Source of the DNA: DAOUMF01 sp034411955
GTDB lineage: Bacteria; Chloroflexota; Dehalococcoidia; SM23-28-2; RBG-16-64-32
DNA length: 33,551 bases
NCBI GenBank assembly: GCA_034411955.1
Contig: DAOUMF010000179.1
Span: forward strand, 1 to 33,551
Direction: 5' to 3'
Position 1 is the stretch's first letter, and every line of letters begins with the position of its first letter. The notes beneath the pieces are model-generated. The model ran no database searches. It was not told the origin of the DNA and saw only the letters and a list, made by a program, of their open reading frames with translations. The translations under genes and the position numbers were made by a program. Shown here in pieces: positions 15,040 through 21,826 of the stretch.

Positions 15040-15984
15040 ATGACGGAACAGGCAGCGATGGGCAAGATAGCGACGCGCAGGAACGTTGGCGAAGCAGCGG
15101 GGCCGCAGCGAGAGACTTCATCCTTCTCGAAGCTCACCACGGTCTTCGCGGCAGTCGCCCTCGTATCGATAGTGACGCTGGGTTTCATCGTCACCAGGCT
15201 CCTGGGCAGCGACATCGGCGACATCTCCGTCGGAGCTTCCCTCGCCATCGTCTGCCTGATGCCGGTGATCATTGTCCTCCGCCGCTCCATCCGCCGTCAG
15301 CAGGCCGATGTGCAGCGCCGCGCGGACGACGTGAAGAGCAACTATGACTCCATCGTCGCCGTCCTGTGCGCCGCCCTCGACCTGCACGACAGCGTTACCC
15401 ACGGACACGCCCGCCGCGTCTCCGATCTGGCCTCCGTCGTGGCCTGGCAGATGGGGCTGCGCAAGGAGGAGGAGCGCCGCATCGAGAAGGCGGCGATCCT
15501 CCACGACATCGGCAAGATCGGCATCGCTGACGCCGTCCTCGCCAAGCCCGGCCCCCTGGACGAAGCCGAGTGGGCGGAGATGAAACGTCACCCGGAGCTC
15601 GGCTATCGCATGCTCCAGGGGATCGATTTCCTGAGGGACGCGGCGGAAATCGTCTACTCCCACCACGAGCACTACGACGGATCGGGCTATCCCCGCGGCC
15701 TGAAGGGCGACGATATCCCCCTGGGCGCTCGCGTCTTCGCTGTGGTGGACGCCTATGACGCCATCACTTCGTACCGGCCCTATCGCAAGGCGCAACCCCA
15801 CCGCAAGGCGGTGGAGGAGATCGTGCGCAACAGCGGCATCCAGTTTGACCCGGACGTCGTTCGGGCGTTCCTGGAGGCGGAGAAGCAAGGCCTCTTGGAC
15901 GACAAGCGTGGGTACCGCGAGCGAGAACAGGGGCCCGCTACCGCTGAGGTTCAGGCCCCAGCGGTGGCGTCGCTACCGGACTAG
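15040..15984 (+). CDS. Membrane HD-GYP phosphodiesterase
   Basis: The start is ATG 15040 just after AGGGAGAGGG, giving 314 residues. Two hydrophobic helices (about 33-54 and 62-80) are followed by a helical linker and an HD-GYP domain (about 100-280), which hydrolyses cyclic di-GMP. The catalytic motifs are intact: HD at 155-156 within ILHDIGKIGIADAVLAKPG, HHE at 208-210 and GYP at 216-218. The Pro/Ala-rich C-terminal tail is probably disordered. It is 17 bases downstream of the GGDEF gene and shares its two-helix layout, so the pair probably acts as an opposed cyclase/phosphodiesterase module at the membrane. Confidence 0.92.
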   Translation: MTEQAAMGKIATRRNVGEAAGPQRETSSFSKLTTVFAAVALVSIVTLGFIVTRLLGSDIGDISVGASLAIVCLMPVIIVLRRSIRRQQADVQRRADDVKSNYDSIVAVLCAALDLHDSVTHGHARRVSDLASVVAWQMGLRKEEERRIEKAAILHDIGKIGIADAVLAKPGPLDEAEWAEMKRHPELGYRMLQGIDFLRDAAEIVYSHHEHYDGSGYPRGLKGDDIPLGARVFAVVDAYDAITSYRPYRKAQPHRKAVEEIVRNSGIQFDPDVVRAFLEAEKQGLLDDKRGYREREQGPATAEVQAPAVASLPD

Positions 15985-15993
15985 CCACCGCTG
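15959..15993. terminator. Bidirectional hairpin between convergent HD-GYP and PIG-L genes
   Basis: CAGCGGTGGC (15959-15968) and GCCACCGCTG (15984-15993) form a perfect 10-bp stem across a 15-base loop, overlapping the HD-GYP stop codon. It lies five bases from the PIG-L stop. No U tract follows, so efficient termination is uncertain. Confidence 0.45.
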
Positions 15994-15997
15994 ACGG

Positions 15998-16828
15998 CTA
16001 GACATCGTCGGGCAGCTCGACTCCCAGTTCCCGCGCCCAGCGCTCGATATCCCCGAAACGCTGGCGGCGGAACTCCTCTGCAAAGGCCATGCCGTGCCGC
16101 CGTCCCACGTCCGCGGCCCACGTCCTCATCATCGTCTCGATGACCGGCCGGTAGTCCTTGGGGTCGGCGTCCCGTAGGGGCGGGATGTCCAGGCCGGAGG
16201 CGGCGAGATCCACCTGGAGCTCGGCCACCGTCAGCTCCATCTGGCTGACGTGCTCGCACAGCGCGTCGATCTTGCGCTCGATGTGGCCGGAGACGTCCAC
16301 TGCCTTGTTGGTGTCGTACGGCACCTTGGCGAAGAAGTACTGCTCGCCCACGCAGTGGGGCTCCAGCCCCTCGTCGCGGTGCTCTGGGTGGTACAGGGGG
16401 AAGTGGGAGAAGCTGGCCGCCTCCATCGCCGCCCAGGCCACGGCCCGGTGGTCCTGATGGTTCTCGTAGGGCGCGAAGGGGTCCCAGGTGAACAGCACGT
16501 CCGGGCGGAGGCGGCGCATCGCCCGCATGCAGCGCTCCCGCAGCTCGTTGAGGGGGGTCTCGCTGAGGCGGCCGTCCTCGTAGCCCAGGAACTCGATGCC
16601 TGGGTTCACCCCTAGCACCTTGGCCCCCCGGCTGGCCTCCTCCCGCCGGGCGTCCGCTGTGAAGCGAGGGCCCCACTTCGGGTCCAGGGTGCCCCGCTCG
16701 TTGTTGGTGGCGATCACCTCGTGGACGGCGTAGCCCATATCGGCCATTTTGGCGATGGTGCCGCCGGCCATGAACTCCATGTCGTCGGCGTGGGCGACGA
16801 TGACGAGGACGGTCTTGGTTCTGTTCAC
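15998..16828 (-). CDS. PIG-L/LmbE family deacetylase
   Basis: A 276-residue zinc-dependent N-acetylglucosaminyl deacetylase of the PIG-L/LmbE family, which includes MshB and BshB. The metal site AHADD is at 12-16 and HQDH at 124-127. The substrate could be a GlcNAc-inositol, GlcNAc-malate or another N-acetyl sugar. The start used is GTG 16828, whose upstream AGAGGA is supplied by sequence at the edge of an inserted palindromic repeat. The TGA of an upstream 53-codon frame overlaps it as GTGA. That frame repeats the first codons of this gene and has a much stronger ribosome-binding site, so the present start appears secondary (see the truncated copy at 16825-16986). Confidence 0.88.
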   Translation of the reverse strand: MNRTKTVLVIVAHADDMEFMAGGTIAKMADMGYAVHEVIATNNERGTLDPKWGPRFTADARREEASRGAKVLGVNPGIEFLGYEDGRLSETPLNELRERCMRAMRRLRPDVLFTWDPFAPYENHQDHRAVAWAAMEAASFSHFPLYHPEHRDEGLEPHCVGEQYFFAKVPYDTNKAVDVSGHIERKIDALCEHVSQMELTVAELQVDLAASGLDIPPLRDADPKDYRPVIETMMRTWAADVGRRHGMAFAEEFRRQRFGDIERWARELGVELPDDV

Positions 16829-16974
16829 GTTCCTCTTCCTGTCATTCTGAGTCCGCCGAAGGCGGACGAAGAATCTCGCAGCGCCAGGGAAGAGGAGCGA
16901 GATTCTTCGTCGCTGCGCTCCTCAGAATGACCGATTGCCCCTGCGTGGGCGACGATGACGAGAACGGTCTTGGT
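16788..16974. repeat. 32-bp direct repeat pair (16788-16819 and 16943-16974)
   Basis: Two copies of 32 bases with one mismatch, in plus coordinates, start 155 bases apart. Each encodes the TKTVLVIVAHA beginning of the PIG-L protein on the minus strand. Between them lie 21 bases, the 91-base palindrome and 11 bases. The length exceeds an ordinary transposon target duplication, so the origin may be a tandem duplication or a recombination or repair event. Confidence 0.8.
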
Positions 16975-16986
16975 GGAGCCAGCCAT
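16825..16986 (-). pseudogene. Displaced original 5' end of the PIG-L gene (53-codon frame)
   Basis: ATG 16986 is preceded by a purine-rich GGAGAGGAGGAGGTG and starts just after the ceramidase-like gene, as expected for the next operon gene. It reads MAGSTKTVLVIVAHA, nearly the N-terminus of the PIG-L protein. It then runs into the palindromic repeat (AIGHSEERSDEES...) and stops at 16825. Its TGA overlaps the GTG start of the intact PIG-L gene (GTGA), so translation of the stub may still feed ribosomes to the real gene. It is best read as a gene start cut off by repeat insertion; whether the 53-residue peptide does anything is unknown. Confidence 0.7.
16841..16931. repeat. 91-bp palindromic (REP/MITE-like) element
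   Basis: The outer arms GTCATTCTGAG and CTCAGAATGAC are perfect inverted copies, as are the inner arms CGAAGAATCTCGC and GCGAGATTCTTCG. Each arm contains its own small hairpin or variable segment (TCCGCC-GAA-GGCGGA on the left). Similar CATTCTGAG/CGAAGAATCTC repeats are, to my recollection, widespread in environmental bacterial genomes. No transposase is encoded, so it would be a non-autonomous element. Confidence 0.8.
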
Positions 16987-17000
16987 CACCTCCTCCTCTC

Positions 17001-18341
17001 CTATCCGCTGACCGATTGTAGCACCTCCACCGCCGCCTGACGCACGATCTCCTCCGCCTCGGGGGCGAAGAAGGTGACGCCCGCCTCGTAGCCGCCCTGG
17101 GCGTACGCCTCCGGCGGGGCCACGTAGCCGATGTAGTCGTTGGCGTAGCAGGCGACCAGCAGGTCATGGACGCCGCACTGGGCCCGGATCGCCTCCGCCG
17201 TCTCCACGAAGAACTCACCGGGCAGGGCCAGCAGCGCCAGCCCATCCCCGAGGAATAGAGCCTGTAGCTCGGTGCGCTGGGTGGCCGCTGGGGGCTGGCG
17301 GCGCGCCCAGGCCCCCGCCCAGCGCTCGTTCTGGGCGCGGGTGAGCCGTGCCATCACCTCGCGCCGCTCGTCGCTACCTTCGGCCAGCGGTGCCGCCTCG
17401 CCCTCCAGCTCTGCGATGCGGGCGGCGTACGCCTCGTCCGACTCGAACGGCCGCAGCGGCAGCTCCATCTCCCGCCGGGCGGCGCGAAGGCGCGGCTCCA
17501 CCGTGCGGCCGGGGACGGCCTTCTCCGTGAACTCGTCCCAGCGGATGTTGTGGGCCCGCTGGCCGGGCCCCAGGGCTTGCAGCTCGCCGACGAGGCGCAA
17601 CGCCTGACCGCCGACGACCTGGCCCGCCCGCTCCACGCTGTCGAAGTCCTGCCGTATCCAGGTGGGGTTGACGTTGGCGCAAGCGCCGTTGAGGTACACG
17701 ACAGGCGCCCCCGTCTGCTCCCCGATGATGCGGCAGGCGACGCCGGGGAACTCCGCCGACAGCATCAGGTTGGCGGCGCTCAGAACCGTGGCGTGGCAAG
17801 CGAAGTTAATCAGGGTGGCCACGGGCCTCCCGTCGTCGCCGTCTACCAGCAGCAGCCTCAGGGCGGGGTCGACGGGCCAGTCCGGGTGGCGGCGGTTCTG
17901 CGACACCGTATCGACGACAGCCTGACCGACCTTGAGCGTCGCTGGCCGGCGCTGGCTGTGGGCGAAGACGACGGCGCCGACGACCCTGCGGACCACCTCC
18001 GCCGCCAGCCCCTTGGCGAGCTGGCAGAACATTCCGGCCCGCAGGCCCCAGGGACCGGCGTGGTTGTGGATGGCCGCCACCACGATGCGCTCCGCCGGGA
18101 TGCCGCACAGTGATTGCACTCCCTGGCGCACCTCGTCCACGATCTGCGGGTGGACGCCCAGCAGGTCGCAGCCCACGATGGCGCACTGGTCGCCGTCGCC
18201 GCAGTCCAGCACGAGCACGCGGGCGAATAGCGGGTCGTGCACCCCCTGGGAAGGCTCGGTACGGTCCCCGTAGCCGTCCATGAAGCCGCCGACGGGCGGC
18301 GTAATGTCGACGACAGCGGCCCCGGCCAGGAGGGTGCTCAT
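17001..18341 (-). CDS. Neutral ceramidase N-terminal-like hydrolase
   Basis: A 446-residue protein starting MSTLLAGAAVVDITPPVGGFMDGYG, the usual opening of bacterial proteins related to neutral/alkaline ceramidase (Ceramidase_alk N-terminal domain). Further landmarks are CAIVGCDLLGV, AAIHNHAGPWG (family His region near 108), INFACHATVL near 195 and LSAEFPGV. True ceramidases cleave the amide bond of ceramide with zinc; many bacterial relatives of this length lack the C-terminal domain and have no known substrate. No signal peptide is visible. The ATG overlaps the TGA of the upstream GNAT-dehydratase gene (ATGA), so translation is coupled. A PIG-L deacetylase follows, so two of the three genes would act on amide bonds. 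Confidence 0.75.
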   Translation of the reverse strand: MSTLLAGAAVVDITPPVGGFMDGYGDRTEPSQGVHDPLFARVLVLDCGDGDQCAIVGCDLLGVHPQIVDEVRQGVQSLCGIPAERIVVAAIHNHAGPWGLRAGMFCQLAKGLAAEVVRRVVGAVVFAHSQRRPATLKVGQAVVDTVSQNRRHPDWPVDPALRLLLVDGDDGRPVATLINFACHATVLSAANLMLSAEFPGVACRIIGEQTGAPVVYLNGACANVNPTWIRQDFDSVERAGQVVGGQALRLVGELQALGPGQRAHNIRWDEFTEKAVPGRTVEPRLRAARREMELPLRPFESDEAYAARIAELEGEAAPLAEGSDERREVMARLTRAQNERWAGAWARRQPPAATQRTELQALFLGDGLALLALPGEFFVETAEAIRAQCGVHDLLVACYANDYIGYVAPPEAYAQGGYEAGVTFFAPEAEEIVRQAAVEVLQSVSG

Positions 18342-19747
18342 CGGTTGAGCCGGCCCAGGATGCGCCGCAGGTCCTGCGTGGGCAGGTTGCCGCCGCTGAG
18401 GATCAGCGCCACCTTCTTCCCCTTGAGCCGCTCGCCCAGCTTCAGTGCCGCGGCCGTGGCGGCCGCCCCGGCGGGCTCGGCGAGCTGCCGGGCCGCGCGC
18501 AGCAGCAGGGCGATCGCCTCGCGCATCTCGTCGTCGCTCACCAGCAGCATGTCGTCCAGGTGGTCGATGAACGTCCTCACCGGTACGAAGAAGGGCGTTC
18601 CCGTGGCCAGCCCCTCGGCGAACGTTTCGATGGGGGCCTGCTGGAGCCTGCGCTCCTTCCACGAGCGGTAGATCGCCGGCGCCCCCTCTGCCTGCGCGCC
18701 GATCACCTGCACCTCCGGCCGCAGCGCCTTGGCGACGATGCAGTGGCCGCTGGCGCCGCTACCGCCGCCGATGGGCGCGATGATGACGTCCACGTCCGGC
18801 AGGTCCTCTAGGATCTCCACGCTCGTGGTGGCCACGCCTGCCACCAACTCGGGGGTATTGATGTGATGGACGTAGCTCATACCCTCCCGGCGGGCGAACC
18901 CCTCGGCCCAGGCGCGCGCCTCCTCGAAGTTGCGGCCGTGGAAGGCTGCCTCGGCGCCCAGAGCCTGGATCGCCTCCACCTTGAGTGGGTTGGAGCGGCG
19001 GGGCATGGCGATGACGCAGCGCATCCCCACCAGCCGGGCCCCGTAGGCCAACGACTGCCCGTGGTTGCCGGTGGAAGCGCCGATGATCCCCCGCCGCCGC
19101 TCCCGCCTTAGGCGGGCCGCCAGGTTCACTCCGCCTCGCACCTTGAAGACGCCGATGGGCTGAAGGTTCTCCAGCTTCAGGTACGCCTGGCAGCCCAACA
19201 GCTGTGACAGGTAGGGATTGTGCACCAAGGGCGTCCGCTTCAGGTGGGGCTCGATGGTGTGCCTGGCGCGGTAGACGTCCGCAAGGGTGGGCCGTTGCTG
19301 GATGTGGCGGTCGTAGACCATCCCCACGACGCCCGAGCGAAGGCTATTGCACACGCGGCTTATCTTGTCCTCTATCTCCTGCGGCAGGATGTCGGTGCGC
19401 AGGAAGCCCAGCCGCTCGAAGTACTCCGATAGGTCGGTCGTGATGAAGATTTCGTCCTGCGGGAAGCGGTGGATCAGCTCGCGGACGACGAGGCGGCCCC
19501 AGCCCCGGCCTCGCTCCTCCTCCAGCACGGCGACGGACCCCAGCTCGTACGTCTGCCGATAGGGTTTGATGCGCCCGAAGGCGACGATGCTGCCATCGCT
19601 GCCCTGCCGCCGCACGACGATGAACTGCTGGGGCTCCAGCCACTCCCCGTCCAGGCGCAGCCGCGTCACCGCGTCGCCGATGAAGGGCATGTCGGCCGCG
19701 GTGGCCGGGGCAATCGTGTGGGGCGGAAGCGCTGGTTCGTCGGTCAT
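18338..19747 (-). CDS. GNAT acetyltransferase-threonine/serine dehydratase fusion
   Basis: A 469-residue two-domain protein. Residues 1-150 are a GNAT N-acetyltransferase with the acetyl-CoA loop ERGRGWG (78-84) in LGSVAVLEEERGRGWGRLVV. Residues 153-469 are a fold-type II PLP enzyme like biosynthetic or catabolic threonine dehydratase. Lys202 in VFKVRGG is the cofactor lysine, ASTGNHGQS and the glycine loop GGGSGASG hold the phosphate, and SGGN lies near the end. No ACT regulatory domain is present, as in catabolic types. Threonine or serine would be deaminated to a 2-oxo acid and ammonia. Fusion to GNAT is unusual; the acetyltransferase substrate is unknown. A -10-like TAGAAT ends six bases before the ATG. 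Confidence 0.87.
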   Translation of the reverse strand: MTDEPALPPHTIAPATAADMPFIGDAVTRLRLDGEWLEPQQFIVVRRQGSDGSIVAFGRIKPYRQTYELGSVAVLEEERGRGWGRLVVRELIHRFPQDEIFITTDLSEYFERLGFLRTDILPQEIEDKISRVCNSLRSGVVGMVYDRHIQQRPTLADVYRARHTIEPHLKRTPLVHNPYLSQLLGCQAYLKLENLQPIGVFKVRGGVNLAARLRRERRRGIIGASTGNHGQSLAYGARLVGMRCVIAMPRRSNPLKVEAIQALGAEAAFHGRNFEEARAWAEGFARREGMSYVHHINTPELVAGVATTSVEILEDLPDVDVIIAPIGGGSGASGHCIVAKALRPEVQVIGAQAEGAPAIYRSWKERRLQQAPIETFAEGLATGTPFFVPVRTFIDHLDDMLLVSDDEMREAIALLLRAARQLAEPAGAAATAAALKLGERLKGKKVALILSGGNLPTQDLRRILGRLNR

Positions 19748-19753
19748 GAGGTC

Positions 19754-19759
19754 ATTCTA
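19754..19759 (-). promoter_or_regulatory. -10-like TAGAAT six bases before the GNAT-dehydratase ATG
   Basis: TAGAAT (19759-19754) is separated from the ATG by GACCTC only, which would put the transcription start at or within a base or two of the start codon, a leaderless message. No SD and no clear -35 are present. Confidence 0.4.
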
Positions 19760-19849
19760 GCGCAGGATCGTCGAGAGAGCTTCCGAAATCAACGGCGATG
19801 GCATAGAATACGTGGGTAGCCAACGGTCAGTTTTCGGAAGGAGGTTCCC

Positions 19850-20140
19850 ATGCCTACCTACGTGGTGCTGTACCGTTTCACCGACCAGGGTCTGAAGGGC
19901 ATAAAGGACACCGTGAAACGTGCCCGCGAGATTCGCGCCGAGAACGAGAAGCGCGGCTTCAAGGTGCTCGGCATGTATTGGACCCAGGGCAGGTACGACC
20001 TGGTGGCGGTCATGGACGCCCCCAGCGAGGACGCGATGCTGGCGGGGCTGTTCAATATCGCCCAGGCGGGGAACGTCCACAGCGAGACGCTGCGGGCCTA
20101 TTCAGACGCGGAGATGGAGAAGGCGCTCGGGATCGGATAG
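19850..20140 (+). CDS. GYD domain protein
   Basis: A 96-residue single-domain protein of the GYD family: MPTYVVLYRFTDQGLKGIKD at the start, a WTQGRYDLV motif (family GxYD) near 43-50, and a C-terminal helix. Small ferredoxin-like fold proteins of this type are common and have no established function. AGGAGG lies six bases before the ATG, so the start is firm. A TAGAAT at about 19805 could serve as its -10. It converges on the Gfo/Idh gene with a 4-base gap and no terminator between them. Confidence 0.85.
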   Translation: MPTYVVLYRFTDQGLKGIKDTVKRAREIRAENEKRGFKVLGMYWTQGRYDLVAVMDAPSEDAMLAGLFNIAQAGNVHSETLRAYSDAEMEKALGIG

Positions 20141-20144
20141 CGCC

Positions 20145-21245
20145 TCACTCCCCCAGCCATATATCGATCGGCTTGCGGGCGTCCGTCTGGAACGGCAGCG
20201 CTACGCGCTGGCCGCTGCGCGCCGACTCGTAGGCGGCGCAGATGATCTCCAGCACGGCGCGGCCGTCCTCGCCGGTGACGGCGGGCTGCTCCCCCTCGCG
20301 CACACAGTCGACGAAGTGGGCCATCTCCCCGGGGAAGCCCTCGCTCCAGGCGTCCTCGAACCCCGTCCACGTCCACCCCCGGGTGTCGGGCGCCTTCTCG
20401 ATGGCGTAGCCGTAGCCGGGCTCGCTGTAGGTGCTGAGGGCGGAGCCACGGGCCAGGTCGGCCACGGTTAGCCCCTGGGAGCCGTAGATCTCGGCGCGAT
20501 CGTCGAGGCCGCCGGCGCGGGCCCATGAATTCTCGGCCACGCCGATGGCGCCGCCGGCGCCCATAGGTGCGCCCGATGGCGCGAACCGCATCACCACCAG
20601 CGAGTGGTCGTCCCCCTTTGTCCGCTTGCCGTGCACGAAGCGGCCCAGCTCGGCGTAGACGCTCTCCACCGGTGCGTTGCCAAACACCCAGCGGCAGAAG
20701 GCGATGGAGTGGCAGCCCATGTCCATGAGGACGCCGCCGCCGGAGCGCTCCACGTCCCAGAACCAGCTCGAGTGCGGGCCGTAGTGGCACTGCAACTGCC
20801 GTGCGTAATAGACCTCGCCCAGGGCGCCCTCCTCCGCGAGCTGCTTGGCGCGGACGTATTTTGGCGCGAAGCAGAGGTTCTCCCCGTACATCAGGATCAC
20901 GCCCTTGCCCCGACAGGCCTCGATCATGCGGTCGCACTCTGAGAGGCTAAGGGCCAGCGGCTTGTCCACCAGCACGTGCTTGCCGGCGGCCGCCGCGGCC
21001 AGGGTCACTTCACAGTGGAGGTCGTTGGGGCAGGCCACGGTGATGGCGTCGACGAGGTCGCCCTCCAGCATATCGTGATAGTCGATGAAGGCGTGAGGGA
21101 TGCTGAAGGTTCGGGCGAACACCCAGACGTGCTCGGCGTTGGGGGAGGCGGCGGCGATGATCTCGGTGTCCGGCTCCTGCCGCAGCGCCTGGGCGTGCAG
21201 GCTGGCGACGAACCCCGAGCCGACGATCCCGATGCGAACTGTCAT
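20145..21245 (-). CDS. Gfo/Idh/MocA family NAD(P)-dependent oxidoreductase
   Basis: A 366-residue sugar or inositol dehydrogenase-type protein. The Rossmann motif GIVGSGFVASLHA lies at the N-terminus, CPNDLH follows near 73, and HVLVDKPLALS carries the conserved DKP lysine (about 94). The C-terminal substrate domain contains MDMGCHSIAFCRW with a catalytic-type His near 190. It oxidises a hydroxyl of a sugar, sugar nucleotide or cyclitol. The ATG overlaps the upstream GNAT gene (ATGA). With the aminotransferase and acetyltransferase upstream, oxidation to a keto-sugar, transamination and N-acetylation would make an N-acylated amino sugar; that route is an inference from co-location. Confidence 0.88.
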   Translation of the reverse strand: MTVRIGIVGSGFVASLHAQALRQEPDTEIIAAASPNAEHVWVFARTFSIPHAFIDYHDMLEGDLVDAITVACPNDLHCEVTLAAAAAGKHVLVDKPLALSLSECDRMIEACRGKGVILMYGENLCFAPKYVRAKQLAEEGALGEVYYARQLQCHYGPHSSWFWDVERSGGGVLMDMGCHSIAFCRWVFGNAPVESVYAELGRFVHGKRTKGDDHSLVVMRFAPSGAPMGAGGAIGVAENSWARAGGLDDRAEIYGSQGLTVADLARGSALSTYSEPGYGYAIEKAPDTRGWTWTGFEDAWSEGFPGEMAHFVDCVREGEQPAVTGEDGRAVLEIICAAYESARSGQRVALPFQTDARKPIDIWLGE

Positions 21246-21826
21246 GACGTCTTCGACTCCTCGGTGTAGTAACGCATGATCGGCCGGTCGTGGGAGCGCC
21301 GGAGCACCTCCACGAACCCTGCTTTGCGGAAGGTGGAGGCGATGCCGGTGTAACCGGAATAGCCGGTCAGCCCTCCCTTCAACTCGACGGGGTACGCTTC
21401 GACGATCTTGGCGCCTCGCTCCCGGGCGTAGTCAACCGCTGCCCTCAGCAGCTTGGCCATCAGCCCCTGGCGCCGAAACCGTTCGTCGACGACAAAGCAG
21501 ACGACCGACCAGACGGGCTGGTCGTCCACCCGCCTCAGGGTCCGGGAGTGCTCCAGGTGCGGGAACCTCTCGCGCGGGCTTAGTGACACCCAGCCCACCG
21601 GCTCGCCCGCGGCGTAGGCCAGCAGTCCGGGCACTTCCCCCGAATGGACGATGCCCTTCATCGCCTGCCTGTTCTGCTCACCGCTGTTGCGGTCGAAGTC
21701 CCTGCGCCTCAGCCGGAACCACATGCACCAGCAGCCGCCGTCGGCCCCGTCCGGCCCGAACAGCGTCTCCAGGTCCCGCCAGCGGTCAGGGGTCACGGGA
21801 TGGAACTGCAAGTCCGTCTCGCTCAC
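21242..21826 (-). CDS. GNAT family N-acetyltransferase
   Basis: A 194-residue GNAT enzyme. The N-terminal segment GGCWCMWFRL with ahead-lying phenylalanine and glycine residues is typical of a subgroup of bacterial GNATs. The acetyl-CoA motif appears as VDERFRRQGLMAKLLRAAVDYARERG (about 115-140, RxxGL variant). Both ends overlap neighbours by four bases: its ATG with the aminotransferase stop and its stop with the Gfo/Idh start, so the three genes are translationally coupled. N-acetylation of the amino group made by the DegT aminotransferase is the most economical role, but general detoxification cannot be excluded. Confidence 0.83.
   Translation of the reverse strand: MSETDLQFHPVTPDRWRDLETLFGPDGADGGCWCMWFRLRRRDFDRNSGEQNRQAMKGIVHSGEVPGLLAYAAGEPVGWVSLSPRERFPHLEHSRTLRRVDDQPVWSVVCFVVDERFRRQGLMAKLLRAAVDYARERGAKIVEAYPVELKGGLTGYSGYTGIASTFRKAGFVEVLRRSHDRPIMRYYTEESKTS

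Noticed and set aside
14057..15121. Long minus-strand frame antisense to the diguanylate cyclase gene
   Set aside because: High-GC mirror frame; the plus frame has intact GGDEF motifs and a downstream partner, and the antisense product has no recognisable motif.
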